NCBI GenBank assembly: GCA_015680685.1
Contig: MNCI01028365.1
Span: 445,693-478,431 of the forward strand
Length of the DNA stretch: 32,739 bases
Direction: 5' to 3'
From: Gnetum montanum
Taxonomy: Eukaryota > Streptophyta > Gnetopsida > Gnetales > Gnetaceae
Part shown: positions 22,001 to 31,549 of the stretch, one piece after another
Layout: each line of letters starts with the position of its first letter
How positions within the stretch are numbered: position 1 is the stretch's first letter
Program-made: the position numbers and the translations under genes
Notes under the pieces: generated by a model
What the model was told of the DNA's origin: nothing
What the model saw: the letters and a program-made list of their open reading frames with translations, nothing else
Databases searched by the model: none

Positions 22001-25000
22001 CTGCTTGGAGCATTTTTATAAATATTGGTGATGTTTTCCGTTCTTAAGAAGGTAATCAACATTTAAAAAGCGCATTAAAAACTATCATAAAACACACACC
22101 CTGTTATAACATGAACAAGATCTGGAGGTGCCTCTGCTGCTGATAGTGCTGCTTGTATAATGCGATAATAGAAACCACTTGACCAACTTGCATGCTCTGA
22201 TACCTGGATAATGTTGTAGAAAAGCTTCAGCATTGAATTCCAGATACTCGGCAAAAACTGAATATTGAAAATAAACAACTTTGTACTAACTACGAAGATA
22301 TACAATGAACCGCAATCACCTTTATGACAATAGCATTTCCTGAAAAGACAGCTGCCAGCATGGGATTAAAAATGTTATGAAAAGGATAGTTCCAAGGAAC
22401 AATTGCACCAATAACTCCCAATGGATGAAACTCAACTCTTGCTGATTTGTGTAGCATTGATCTTCCAGATGACCTTTGTTTCAAACAAAAGGAACAATTA
22501 AAATATTATAAAGTTCATACTCTGCATTGAGACAAGAACAAAATTTTATAACAGAACTAATATTACAAAGGAGAGAAACCATAACATATACAATTACAAT
22601 AATGGTAACTAATTACCAAATGTATTTGGAAAATAAATAAATTTGCAATTGTTTTAAAAAATGTTCTCTTTTCTGTAGCAGAATATTTGGAGAAAACAAT
22701 TCTTGTATTGAAAAGACACCTGTACTCTGGTTTGAGCCAACGCTCACCCTCATCTAACAACCAAGTTATCTTTTCACAGGTAGTCATTATCTCTCCCAGT
22801 GAAGCATCTACAAGTGTCTTGCCCGTATCTCTAGCCGAGACCCTGTGACAAAAAAGGTGCAAATTACCACTCGATGATGCTAGCATTGACAAAGAAAACA
22901 TAGAGTTTATCTGATACACAAGCACGGCAATAGAAAACGTCTTGTCATTGGCAATTATCCTAAGAGTTGTATTGGATCACATTAATTCAGCCAAAATATG
23001 ACTAACTGTATTCAGATCCTGCAAGCATTGTGATGTCATTTGTAACATAAAATTTTACATAAACAAGTCAGTAGTTGACTTTGTGTGCGTGTTTTTTATA
23101 TAAGATTGATTATCCTATTTCTTTATTCAAATGTGTGATCAACTGCTTTGTGCATTCTATCATATAACTAACAGTCATCCTCATAATATATACTAACAGA
23201 AAGAAACACTTCAACCAGGAAATGTCCCCACTAGCCGAGACTTCAAAGACCCAATTCAAGATATGATGTGTTTATTGGGATATGGTGAGTCATGTATACA
23301 ATGTTTTATTTCAAACTGTACCTGTGCTACATTGGGACACAGCAAACAACTATATATTCAGGTGGCACTGGGAAAGGAATCAGTCATGAAGAAACAGACC
23401 TATCCAAATGGATGTGGAAAGGTCTTTGACAAAACTACACTAAAAGATAATTTAGCAATTATTTTTAAAAATTACAAACTACTAGAGCTTGTTAATACTT
23501 TGTGATGATAAACAGATATGCTGCTTATTGTTTTCCAGCTATCTTGGGAATTAGTCTAAAGAAACTTGATCACTGGCATCAAAAAAGCAAATGCTTGTTC
23601 CTTTGAAAGCCTCTAAAATGAAAAAGGTTTTAGTCTAAAAGACACAGATGATCGTCCCTATAAAATAGGTCTTGATATATAAAATATTGTGCACATTTCA
23701 TGATATCTAGAATGCATTCTTCAACCAAATACACAATTTCATGTTAACAAGTTGACAAATAATTTTATACTTGCAGATGAGTTCATGATTCTCAATGATG
23801 TATTTGAGCAGAATCCGTAGAAGTTGCCGTCTCTGCTTGAAGCTACTTTTTGACCATTCCTTTTGTGCTTCTCTTGCTTGGCTGACATGTTCTCTAACCT
23901 GATACATGAGAAATTTCAACAAACTGTAACTGATAAATAAAATTTTATTTAAAAAAGAATCTAATATAAAAGCCAATCAACAAAGCACTTTGCAAAATAC
24001 TTTTCTTTGAACCATATAAATTGGCTGGTATCCAAAAATATATTTTAAAAAAAATCTAACTTTGTAATATAACAAGTTTAAAACTAAGTGTACAGTACAT
24101 CAAGACGCTATTTAGAATAGAACTCTCAAAAGGACATACTGCCTCTACAGATATAAAACTAGTCAATGCGATTGGTTCATACCAAAAAAAATCTTCAAAA
24201 ATGAGGGCAGGTTAGGAGCACAGTATCCCGAGAGGACCATGGAATGATCTGATTAAATAAATGTATACCAAAATATGCCAGCGAGACATAATATCTATAA
24301 ATGGCAATGTCTTCTGGAGCAAATGTGTTACAAATCAGTGATGGCATTAGGAAAGGTTCAGGAAGAGGATGTAAAGAAGACTTTCTTGATGGCCTATTTG
24401 CAAAGCTAACGTTGAGCATGTACCAACATGAAGATGCAGTTTGTGATCTGATCATTGTTTGGAATCTTACATCCATAGTAGAAATCATATTTTAGTGTGC
24501 TCTCAACAAAAGAATACGATGTAAAAGTCACCACAGATGTTGAATGTCCCTAATAGAAGATGATTCCTGGTAAGGCATCTAAGAAAAAGACCAAATCTGA
24601 AATAGAAAATTAAGATATTTAGAAAAAAAAATGTTGTACAAATATTAGTATCTAGTACTGAGATTTAAAAGCTCACTATGTGGCTTAACCTAGCAAGAAA
24701 GCTCTTAGAGTAACTATCTTTTGAGGCCAATAAATGGGATATCCTAGAACGTAGGTTATGTTGGATCACAAGAAAATTTCAATGACAGATTAAAAAGTTC
24801 AAAAACTGAAGGATTATACTGTAGATATAAGATGCTGAATTGCTTACTTATCAACCCAATTCTGCTTTTGTAAGTTGGTTGAAAAGAATCATGCCCAAGC
24901 TGGTTGTAAAATAGTTAATAATAAAGTCAATGGTGTATCCTTAAAAAATGCACTTAGATACTTGAGCTGTTGAACATAAGTGTATTATAAACAGTTCAGT

Positions 25001-27052
25001 GTTGATAGTTTTAGTTGCCCAACGAGTTGGGCAGGGCAGACATTGCTGGAGTTCATCAGCATGAGATTTGCTTTTAGTGACCAAATTGCATTTGTCATTT
25101 GTCAAAGGTATCAGAGATGCATTCCCTAGCAGCATTACTTTGCTTTAATCAATATATTGTGGAGTTGTTACCCGATGTCAATATCAACAGCAAATGATTA
25201 TTCTTTACAAGAAAAGAGTAGCTTTTTTAAACAATAAACTAGAGATTTTATTGATTATAAAATTTCAAAGAGAAATTGATTAGAATTAATTATTAGTGTA
25301 GCATTATATGCTTTTCTGCTTACTAATGATAACAAGGAATGGCTCACCTTTTTAAAGGGCACTCCATATCCCTTACCAGTAATAGTGTTATTTCATTGGT
25401 TTACTCTTCGGTAAAGTTGCAAATGGCTTGTCTACCACCACAATTTGTTACCAATGCAGCTCATGGATATGTTCTAAATCAAATACAGATAATAAACATG
25501 GAGTTAAACTTCACCCAACAGGTTTTATTTTCCAAGTATGCCATTATTTTGCTGTTGGTCTTCATTATCTTATGTTCTCTAGATACTATATATTGTCATT
25601 ATCCACCCAACACTAATTTGGGCTGGGAGTGTTCTTTTCTTTAATTTCTGCTTAGACTGTAATATTTATGACTCCAAGATCTTCTGCAGGTAGTTTTATA
25701 TGCTATTCAAATTCATACCATTCATGGTTAATACCTTAAGGAATTTTGAAAAGCTTTATTTTTTATCATGCTCATGATGTAAAACCTGTTTTATTTTTAT
25801 TTTTTCAGAAATCAATAAAAGTCTTAACGGTTTTTTTGGGGATACCTTAACAACCCCAGTTAACATAACCCTTTCGAAGATAAAGGTGCTTTCGCAATCA
25901 TAATTCTCATGGGCTGGTATTCGTAGCATAAATTGCTATGTATTCCCTCGATTGGATCAACAAATTAGATAGTGAGTTGCTATTGTCCTTGTGTCTTTTC
26001 ATTCGGACAGTTATAATAATTGAGGTTGTTGGAACCCCAAACAAAAATAAAAACAAAGAGCTTGTGTTATTCCTAAACTAACACCTCATTATTTTACTGT
26101 TTTACTGCTATAATAATTAGTTGCTGCTATGTCCTTGATGGGTCTCTTTGGTCATGGCCTCAAGAGTTATGCTTTTAGGGGTTTCGTGGATGCTTGAAAA
26201 AGATCACGCTTGTCAATTTGGATTGAAAAGTACTTTCCATTGAATAATGGCTGGTATACGAGCGATTAGCCTACAGACAAGAAGACCAGAGAATGCTTAA
26301 ACTGGCTAACCTCTTCAGCCGTCGATGCAGGAAAGTAACCAAGGTACTTCATAGTTGCGGGTTCGTAGCACTGCACCCTCTCCATTTGAGGTCCTCTGCT
26401 TTTTCTTGGAATCTGCACAGAGCTTGAACAATCAAACATGAGTCAATTGAATATCGCGAGTTAAAATGCATTGCTGGGCAGAACGCCCGCAGGATGAAAT
26501 ACTGAAGAATCTCGGAAGGGAAAAGGGAACGCAACAAACAAATCGTACGAGCTCATAAACCTCAAAATTCGAACGTCATGACGCTTAATCAAAAATTAGC
26601 GTCAAAATCAGCGTAACTCATCAAAATCGGGAACGCTAAAACAAATAACAACAAATTATCTTTCAAAATTCGAGATACATTCCGAATGTAGATCACGAAA
26701 TGGCTAGCTTACGTAAATAAAGCTGTCCTCCATGGATAGACTACCGTCCGCCACTGCAAAAATGCGCATCATGCAGAACTCAATCAGCATTGCTAACAAC
26801 AGAACTCAATCAGCATTGCTAACAAACTCCACGAGCAGATTGCTTAGTCTAAACGTTGTTATCACATAAGCAAAATGCTGCAGTGGAATACCGAGCAAAA
26901 TCAAAAAGAAAAACCGAAATAATAATAAATGAAAGAATACCGTCGGAGGTTTCAACGTCCATGGAAGGAACAACCGGGGGAATGAGCATAAGAATGAGAC
27001 GGCACAGAACAATGGCGCTGCAGAGAACGAGCGCGATCCACCAGAGCTCCAT
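7081..27052 (-). CDS. ALDH22A1: Aldehyde dehydrogenase family 22 member A1, 14 exons, complete
   Basis: Exons on the minus strand: 27052-26941, 26753-26713, 26412-26311, 23898-23771, 22842-22720, 22473-22320, 22203-22100, 22000-21922, 21738-21643, 21499-21362, 20836-20615, 20521-20330, 7462-7319, 7233-7081. They total 1788 nt (595 codons plus stop), all with GT-AG borders and matching phases. The product is an NAD(P)-dependent aldehyde dehydrogenase oxidising aldehydes to acids; the physiological substrate of this plant family is not settled. Visible features: a hydrophobic N-terminal segment (about residues 4-26, likely a membrane anchor or signal); PWNYPFHN with oxyanion Asn197; cofactor motif GSTTVG 274-279; general base Glu296 in LELGGK; nucleophile Cys330 in [19 protein letters not shown] with Glu433; and [14 protein letters not shown] 498-511. 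The Glu-Cys spacing of 34 is the family norm. The start is the first in-frame ATG after a TAG stop. Length and sequence match my recollection of Arabidopsis ALDH22A1 (about 596 residues). Intron 12 (20329-7463) is 12.9 kb and full of repeats; the coding frame looks undamaged. Confidence 0.96.
7463..8150. other. Intron 12, acceptor-proximal part, no element recognised
   Basis: I see no gene or repeat. The 63-codon minus-strand frame at 7555-7746 has no recognisable content. Confidence 0.4.
8151..8230 (+). repeat. tRNA-Arg-like SINE head (candidate)
   Basis: TTGGCCTAATGGATAAAACT at about 8159-8178 resembles the D-arm/box A of plant tRNA-Arg (TGGCCTAATGGATAAGG). A box B at the expected distance is weak. 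It reads as a decayed tRNA-derived SINE rather than a tRNA gene; the match is short and could be coincidental. Confidence 0.35.
8900..10200 (+). pseudogene. Endogenous caulimovirid polymerase remnant (RT and RNase H), plus-strand copy
   Basis: The frame at about 9080-9364 contains [10 protein letters not shown], then FIVRNYAE and GIDYISLN. This is the N-terminal part of a Caulimoviridae reverse transcriptase, in which V-R-N-H-A-E followed by a short basic loop and the D-Y-x-x-L-N block are hallmarks. Similar sequence continues past a stop at 9361 to about 9720, with several stops and frame changes. At about 10040-10180 another frame has the RNase H pattern (CACAYPIG, then TVIKRLQNF, then a GIDS block). 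No integrase is seen, as expected for pararetroviruses. It cannot encode an enzyme. A homologous minus-strand copy lies at 14872-15660. It is oriented against ALDH22A1. Confidence 0.8.
10873..10929 (+). pseudogene. Cys/His module of the caulimovirid, plus-strand copy
   Basis: Encodes [19 protein letters not shown]: Cys-x2-Cys-x8-His-x-His. The minus-strand copy (12858-12914) keeps both cysteines and the HIHK end although the surrounding frames are broken, so it was probably part of a viral protein after RNase H, possibly metal-binding. I do not recognise it as a named domain. Confidence 0.45.
11085..11130 (+). promoter_or_regulatory. Possible fossil caulimovirid promoter
   Basis: ATCTACATATAAGCATGTATTGTAATATATG here is matched on the minus strand at about 12640-12675 by ATCTATGTATAGGCATG and following bases. 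It lies between the last viral coding remnant and the movement-protein region, where pararetroviral promoters sit. The TATA-like word is conserved only loosely. Confidence 0.25.
11231..12480 (-). pseudogene. Caulimovirid movement-protein-like remnant, copy 1
   Basis: Two minus-strand frames separated by one frameshift (about 11693-11418 and 11455-11231) contain [18 protein letters not shown], a SITLLD block and a [20 protein letters not shown] segment. The order of these blocks resembles the 30K-type movement protein of Caulimoviridae (H-Y-x-H-x-G, then a conserved aspartate). Sequence up to about 12480 may be the N-terminal side but is more decayed. A second copy lies at 17880-18500 in the same orientation. 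It is non-coding today. Confidence 0.6.
12858..12914 (-). pseudogene. Cys/His module of the caulimovirid, minus-strand copy
   Basis: Encodes [19 protein letters not shown], i.e. Cys-x2-Cys then Cys-His-x-His. The two copies differ at several residues but keep all candidate ligands except one Cys/Tyr position. Confidence 0.45.
13513..13527 (+). repeat. Target-site duplication, left copy
   Basis: AACAAGAATTGCCAC; the right copy at 14797-14811 is AACAAGAGTTGCCAC, one mismatch. The leading A residues are ambiguous with the poly(A) tail. Confidence 0.85.
13528..14796 (+). mobile_element. GC-rich polyadenylated retroposed sequence with decayed coding region
   Basis: About 1.27 kb of GC-rich DNA in an AT-rich intron, ending with AATAAA (14762-14767) and a run of about 13 A, and bounded by a 15-bp duplication: an L1-type retroposition of an RNA. 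Plus-strand frames at 13563-13757 and 13637-13954 (a frameshift apart) give [16 protein letters not shown], then [20 protein letters not shown] and [14 protein letters not shown]. This resembles the domain labelled putative plant transposon protein in plant genomes, from memory and unconfirmed. Later frames carry a NLPHFL block, a Pro/Ala/Ser-rich linker (about 14100-14200) and a short C-terminal segment with [18 protein letters not shown] ending near 14565. After that come about 200 bp that look like a 3' UTR. Stops and frameshifts preclude a product. No intron borders are seen, consistent with an mRNA copy. Confidence 0.8.
14762..14796 (+). other. Poly(A) signal and tail of the retroposed sequence
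   Basis: AATAAA is followed about 18 nt later by an uninterrupted A run that leads straight into the right target-site duplication. This is the 3' signature of a polyadenylated transcript copied into DNA. Confidence 0.9.
14797..14811 (+). repeat. Target-site duplication, right copy
   Basis: AACAAGAGTTGCCAC, matching 13513-13527 with one mismatch. The homologous uninterrupted viral site, in opposite orientation, is at about 10268-10284. Confidence 0.85.
14872..15105 (-). pseudogene. Caulimovirid RNase H remnant, minus-strand copy
   Basis: An open stretch of 77 codons with [11 protein letters not shown] followed by [15 protein letters not shown], the pattern of the caulimovirid RNase H (C-x-Y-x-S-x-x-F, then K-x-x-x-A-x-I-x-x-I-x-K-F). 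The segment VKVIL-A-KGIKK is present twice with a 57-nt period (14884/14941), an internal tandem duplication not expected in a working enzyme. It is the start of the 3' part of the viral unit and is followed by the retroposon. Confidence 0.6.
15300..15660 (-). pseudogene. Caulimovirid reverse transcriptase remnant, minus-strand copy
   Basis: The catalytic motif YIDD is readable at 15413-15402, followed by an [13 protein letters not shown] segment in another frame. Upstream (15640-15560) a frame reads VDIKWPVSN, stop, [20 protein letters not shown], parallel to the plus-strand copy at 9355-9450. Stops and frame changes are frequent. It lies between the coat-protein and RNase H remnants, in the gene order of Caulimoviridae. 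Confidence 0.75.
15661..16300 (-). pseudogene. Decayed viral segment between coat protein and RT (protease expected)
   Basis: By position this should hold the aspartic protease and linker, but I cannot read a D-S/T-G motif. A short direct repeat, TTAATTTTCCATGTT, occurs at 15966 and 15993. Confidence 0.35.
16301..17172 (-). pseudogene. Caulimovirid coat-protein (Gag-like) remnant
   Basis: The upstream part (17172-16909) is open and includes [13 protein letters not shown], then [17 protein letters not shown] and a lysine-rich patch. The downstream end holds a CCHC knuckle. The middle (about 16900-16600) is homologous to a plus-strand scrap at 18580-18810, both with [15 protein letters not shown]-like and LPGQLEN/LPSQLEN-like words. 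The arrangement fits the caulimovirid coat protein, which combines a helical Gag-like part with a C-terminal knuckle. Several stops. Confidence 0.65.
16368..16409 (-). pseudogene. CCHC zinc knuckle of the coat-protein remnant
   Basis: Reads [14 protein letters not shown]: an exact Cys-x2-Cys-x4-His-x4-Cys knuckle with the glycine and aromatic residues usual in retroviral-type nucleic-acid-binding knuckles. All four ligands are intact in an otherwise broken gene. Confidence 0.8.
17380..17470 (-). pseudogene. Charged coiled-coil segment upstream of coat protein
   Basis: A minus-strand frame reads [19 protein letters not shown] followed by [10 protein letters not shown], a strongly heptad-like Glu/Lys/Leu stretch between the movement-protein and coat-protein remnants. 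It may be the N-terminal acidic part of the coat protein or a separate small virion-associated protein; I cannot decide. Confidence 0.4.
17880..18540 (-). pseudogene. Caulimovirid movement-protein-like remnant, copy 2
   Basis: A direct repeat of 11265-11920 at roughly 75-80 percent identity by eye. The frame 18173-17943 with its upstream extension carries [24 protein letters not shown] and a [19 protein letters not shown] segment, so this copy is less damaged than copy 1. It is the 5'-most gene of the minus-strand viral unit. Confidence 0.6.
18580..18810 (+). pseudogene. Coat-protein scrap in inverted orientation
   Basis: A plus-strand frame reads [20 protein letters not shown], then YMLNLCRN and [13 protein letters not shown]. 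It is homologous to the minus-strand coat-protein remnant at about 16600-16930. It directly follows the movement-protein copy, so an inversion junction lies at about 18540-18580. Confidence 0.6.
18840..18905 (+). repeat. tRNA-like SINE head (candidate)
   Basis: AAATAGCTCAGTAGCTAACA matches a tRNA D-arm/box A (TAGCTCAGTNGG), and about 15 nt later AGGCCAGCTTCGCAATATCC resembles a T-arm with a small insertion. No acceptor stem closes, so it is not a tRNA gene; a decayed tRNA-derived SINE is the best reading. Confidence 0.4.
18906..20329. other. Intron 12, donor-proximal part, no element recognised
   Basis: AT-rich; a 60-codon minus-strand frame at 19463-19645 is low-complexity and has no recognisable content. 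Confidence 0.4.
23899..26310 (-). other. Intron 3 of ALDH22A1 (2.4 kb), nothing recognised
   Basis: Small open frames at 24195-24495, 24941-25135 and 25339-25644 show no known domain or gene-like structure. I see no repeat with clear boundaries. Confidence 0.5.
26774..26825. repeat. Perfect 26-bp tandem duplication in intron 1
   Basis: CAGAACTCAATCAGCATTGC plus six more bases occurs twice with no mismatch (26774-26799 and 26800-26825), 21 nt upstream of the exon 2 acceptor in the sense of the gene. Probably a recent slippage or repair event. Confidence 0.95.
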
Positions 27053-27918
27053 TGCGGATATCCACAGATTTTGCACCTAATTTTGCGAACAGAGGGAAAC
27101 GATTTTTCAGAGCTGAATTTCGCATTCAAAACGTCTGATAACTTCTGCTACGTTCATTTGATTTAAGATAGAATCCAAGGGTAAAAGACTTCCGAAGAAA
27201 ACGCTTGCTTCGGATGAGAGAAATCCAGCGATGCCGATCATACTTTCTGAAAGGTGAACGTGGTCCTCTGAGTTCGAAAAAAAGCTTACTTGGTTTCTGT
27301 GTCTGCACCAGTAACAAGCTTGCCGTATGCTTGCACCTTTTTAATATACTTTGTTTTCCTACGTTTCTTCTGCTGCTATCTGATATTCAAACTTCAACCA
27401 AAAAAATGGAACCGACAGAAAAAAACCAAAGCCATTCTGATGCGTTTCGTAAATGTAGATTTACCGTGTTCAAAGAAAACGTTTTATGAGAATATTGAAG
27501 ATAAAATGCTGCTATTTGATTGAATACAGGGGCTGCTTAGTTTTTGATGACACTCAAAATGTACATAACTTCCGTGGATGTCATTTAATTCCATGATATA
27601 TTATTCATGTGCACGTTTGTTCCTCTACGTTAATGTGTCGATATGTTTGACGATAGTGAAAATTTTTTGGCGACAGTGGGAATATCACCAGGATTATTAA
27701 CCTTCCGTGAAGATTTTCCTGGTGTGCGTTAGGCTAATGCAAATCTTCGGTTAGAGATGGTCTAGGTAGCTCTTTCTAGAGGCAAATGATTAAAAGTTTG
27801 ATAAAATTCATTTCAAAGTAAAGTAATAGATTTAAGATCACTAATTAACACCTTGGTACTTTGTTGAATGTTCGTGCCGAAAAAGGAGACCAATACAACT
27901 AACTCAAAGAGAAACCAT
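27053..27918. other. ALDH22A1 5' flank / promoter region
   Basis: No gene on either strand; small plus-strand frames at 27205-27523 look random. It should hold the 5' UTR and promoter of ALDH22A1. The sequence is less AT-rich close to exon 1. Confidence 0.55.
27341..27348 (-). promoter_or_regulatory. Candidate TATA element of ALDH22A1
   Basis: On the minus strand this reads TATATTAA within GTATATTAAAAAGG, about 290 nt upstream of the ATG at 27052. That would allow a 5' UTR of roughly 260 nt. It is the best TATA-like word I see in the 5' flank, but AT-rich DNA makes chance matches common and no transcript end is available. Confidence 0.3.
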
Positions 27919-30900
27919 TTAGAAAAAGGTAATATTATTGATAAAGCCTAGTTCTCCACATTGAAGTTGAACAATACTAGCAATAGAGCATTTCATACCG
28001 TAGTCAAATTCATTGTAGTTTGTGTTTTGATACCAAGCATCTAGGCGACATTTCCAAATAAAGAAGATAATCTCAAATAAGAGGATTTTCCAGGCTTTTT
28101 GAAGGTGATGCTTAACACAATCATCTTGAAAGATACATTGAGGAAAACCAATAGAATGATTAGGAAGGAGGACTTGGAGAGATTGACACCATTTCCAAAT
28201 GTGTTGAAAAGAGTCATCCGCTTTAAAAATGGGGCATTTAGGATGATCAATTCCTAAGAAATGAAGCCTATGTCCTATGGGAAGACCTTGATGAACCAAG
28301 GACCAAAAAAAGAAACAGTGCTTAGGTTGGGCCTTAGAAGTCCAAATCCGACGAAAAATAGTTTTCCACTGATGGTCCTCAAGATGTAACTCCAACGTCT
28401 ATTTAGAGTGGAGAATTGAAAATCTTGCGCATGAATCCAAGATTTGGCTTTAGAGATGCGTAAAGAGAGAAGAGGGGAACCGTCAGGCCAAAACCAATCA
28501 TCATACCAAGGAGTATTAGTATGCAACTTATGCATAGCAAAGTTGGAGAAAGCTTGCTCTATCTGTTGGTAAATGATAATATCTTGTCTTTGAAACCCCC
28601 ATTTTACTTTCACATGTGTCCAAGAGAGGGTAGGAGAATCATTTCTAGCTATATATAATTGATCAATATGGTGGAGATTGTGATCAGCAAAACGATTGGC
28701 TCTATGAGAGAATTCATCATAAAGACAACCTACATTCTTTTTAAAAATAGAAGACCACCAGATTGAGTGTGTCGACAAAGAGTGCAAGCTTATTTGGGAA
28801 GGTTTCCATTGCAACAAACCTCTAAGTTGGCTTCAACACCGCCAAATTTGCTTAAACAAGAAAGAACCTTTGATCTTTTGAGAGCCTTCACTAAAGATCC
28901 AATTGCTCCAATGAGTATTGTGCCATCTATGGTGAATGCCAAGACAAGAGATGTTATACCTAAAAAGAATCTTCCAAGCTTCATCTCCTTCAATACACCG
29001 AGTCACCCATTTGGAGGCCAAGAGAATACTCTGGTGCTCAATAGAGGCAAGGCCTAAGCCCCCATGTTCTTTACTTAAAGTGCAAGTATCCCAAGCTACT
29101 CGATGAAAAGCTTTGTGATCATCCTTATCCCCCCAAAGGAAATTCCTAAGAATGTTGTTAATGCATTGAAAGGAAGATTTGGAAGGAGCCATAAAGGAAG
29201 AGTAATAGACATGAGTGGAGCTCAAAATATGATTAACTACGATAAATCTACCTGCAAGAGATAAGGGTTTAGAAGCCCATTTCAAAGCTTTATGTTTCAC
29301 CTTTTCCACCACATTGTTCCATATGGTAGTGGGAGTAGCAAATAAAGCAATAGGGATGCCTAAGAGGGTGAAATTATCAGTAGGAGATAGCCACTTGATA
29401 TCAAAATGATAAGTCCAAGGAGGCCTAGGAGAGAAGCTAGATTGGATGGCTTGCATTTTGTTCCAATTGATCTTAGCTCCTGAGGCTCTACAGTAGATAT
29501 CTATGCAGTGCAAGGCAGTGTTACAATTATTATGGTCCTCAATCAAAGTGATAAAAGCATCATCTGCAAACTGGCTGTAAACAAGATCCTTTTCTTGTTG
29601 TGGAAGAGAGATACCTCTTAGCCTCATTGATTCATTGTGAGATCTAAGAATGGCTCCAAGAGCATCAACAGCTAGGATGAAAAGATAAGGGGCTAAAAGG
29701 CACCCCTATTGTACTGATTTTTGAAGCTCAATGACCTTAGAGAAGGTTCCGTTAATGCAAATGACTGAAGAGGCCTCAGACAAAACAAGATCGATATGTC
29801 TCTCAAAAACTTTACCTAAGTTATGGTGTTTGACTATCCTTTTTAAAAAGGACCAATCAAGCATGTCGTAAGCTTTAGGAAAATCAAGCTTAAGAAGAAT
29901 GGCATTTTCATTAGTGGACGAAGCCCAGTGCAAGCCCTCAATAGTAGTAACAACATTGTCTAAAATATACCTGCCTTGAACAAAACTAGTTTGCTCTTTG
30001 CTTATAATATGAGGAAGAAAAGGTTTAAGTTTATTAGCTATCACTTTGGCAACTATTTTATAGATAACATTTAAAAGAGTGATAAGGCGCCAATTACTTA
30101 TGCTCATACGATCTCTTGACTTGGGGAGAAGCTTAATAATACCAGCATTAATCTGCTTACCAAATGATCCTTCCCTAAGAGCTTCCTTATACACACTATA
30201 AACAATGTCTTGAAGAGTAGGCCAGAATTTCTTAAAAAATTCTGTCGGAAGGCCATCCATACCAGGGGCTTTACCATCATGGAGTTGTTGAAGAGCATTA
30301 CCAAGATCCTGTTTGGAAAGAAGAGAAGCATCACCAAAGATGGAGCAATTAAAAGGAGTAATAGCTCCTAAGCAAGTATTAATTGTAGTGGGGTCAATAG
30401 CCTCTTTTTGAAAAGTTCGAGAGTAAAACTCAAAGAAGGCCTGTAAAATGTCCTCTTTGGAGGTGAAGATATTATCTTCGACTTGAATAGCTGGAATTTT
30501 ATGAGATGGGTTCCCCCCTTTGAGGAGATGAAAAAAGCCATGAGTAGCCTGGTCACCCATGCGAAGCCAAGAGAGATGAGCACGGAGGTAAGCACCTCTA
30601 GCTTCATAGTGATCCACTATACGTAGGTTCTCCTTGGCAAGTTTAAAACGACTAAAGTGAGCCTTAGTAGCTTCATCTTTATTAATGGTATTTTAAAGTA
30701 AGGAGATTTCCTTATAAAGGTTGGACTTGTAAGAACTTAGTCGTGAAGCCACCAATTTACCTGCATGTTTGGAAAACCATTGGAGGCGGGTACAAGCATT
30801 AGTCCACCAATCAATCCAACCATCTTCACCAAGGGGTTCAGGATGCAAATTCCATATTTGCATCAATAAAGAGCAAAGGGAGTTACTATGAAGAAAGGCA

Positions 30901-31545
30901 GTGTTAAAAATATAAAGATCTTTAGAAGAGTAGGAGTTACCAGAGTGGGAAAAAGACCAATGAATAGGATAATGATCTGACAAAACCTAGGTGTAATCTG
31001 CTTGGATAGGGGCACCATTGGTAGAAGTAAAATAAATAAGAGGATTCGTAGATAGATAAACCCGATCCAACCGAGAAGAGATGTAGGAAGTACCATGTCT
31101 AGCGTTACTCCAAGTAAACCAGTTAGAAGTACTAGAAGAGGAGTAGTTTTCATTAGCTTCTTGCAACTTTAATTAACATTTCAACAAGAGCCACTTAGAA
31201 AGCTCCCTGTTATCTAAACCACCTCTTTGCCCTCCAAATTTATCTTTTGGATGCTCAGTCATGTTGAAGTCCCTTGCGATAATCCACTTAGCTTTGAGTA
31301 AGTTGTGCCTGAGCCAATTCCACAAGAGCTTCCAATCAGTTGAGTGACAAGGAGCATAAATGGAGACAATCCCTAAGATTTCATTAACGTACCATAATCA
31401 AACCCAACTACAATGCCCTAAATTATCACAACCATGATCAAGAATAGACTCTTGCCACTTCTTATGGAGAAATATTATAGCCCCCCCTTTGTCATGTTCA
31501 TGGTGAGTAGAAACATAAGAACTATTGGGAAAAATGCTCTAGCAG
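27919..31545 (-). mobile_element. L1-like LINE ORF2 (endonuclease, RT, zf-RVT), inactive
   Basis: In minus-strand order. The endonuclease part (31545 to about 30960) has IARDFN (the GDFN block), FTWSNARHGTS, RLDRVYLS and SDHYPIHW. The RT part (30617-29706 and 29627-28833, same frame) has GKAPGMDGLPTEFFKKFW, SNWRLITLLNVIYKI, FVQGRYILDN, LKLDFPKAYD and the catalytic FADDAFI. The downstream part (28817-28275 then 28395-27919) has WTSKAQPKHCFFFW, typical of the zf-RVT domain of plant L1 elements. In-frame stops occur at about 30990, 30692, 29705 and 28831, with a frameshift near 28390. The first part of the endonuclease is missing. No poly(A) tail or target-site duplication could be recognised, and the 5' end abuts another LINE. 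Confidence 0.9.
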
Positions 31546-31549
31546 TAGA

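Noticed and set aside
24195-25644. Possible nested gene in intron 3
   Set aside because: The open frames are short, on both strands, without recognisable domains or consistent splice sites.
28767-29057. 96-codon plus-strand open frame
   Set aside because: Antisense to the LINE RT/zf-RVT region and without features of its own.
30863-31153. 96-codon hydrophobic minus-strand open frame
   Set aside because: A wrong-frame shadow of the LINE endonuclease; the correct frame carries FTWSNARHGTS and SDHYPIHW.
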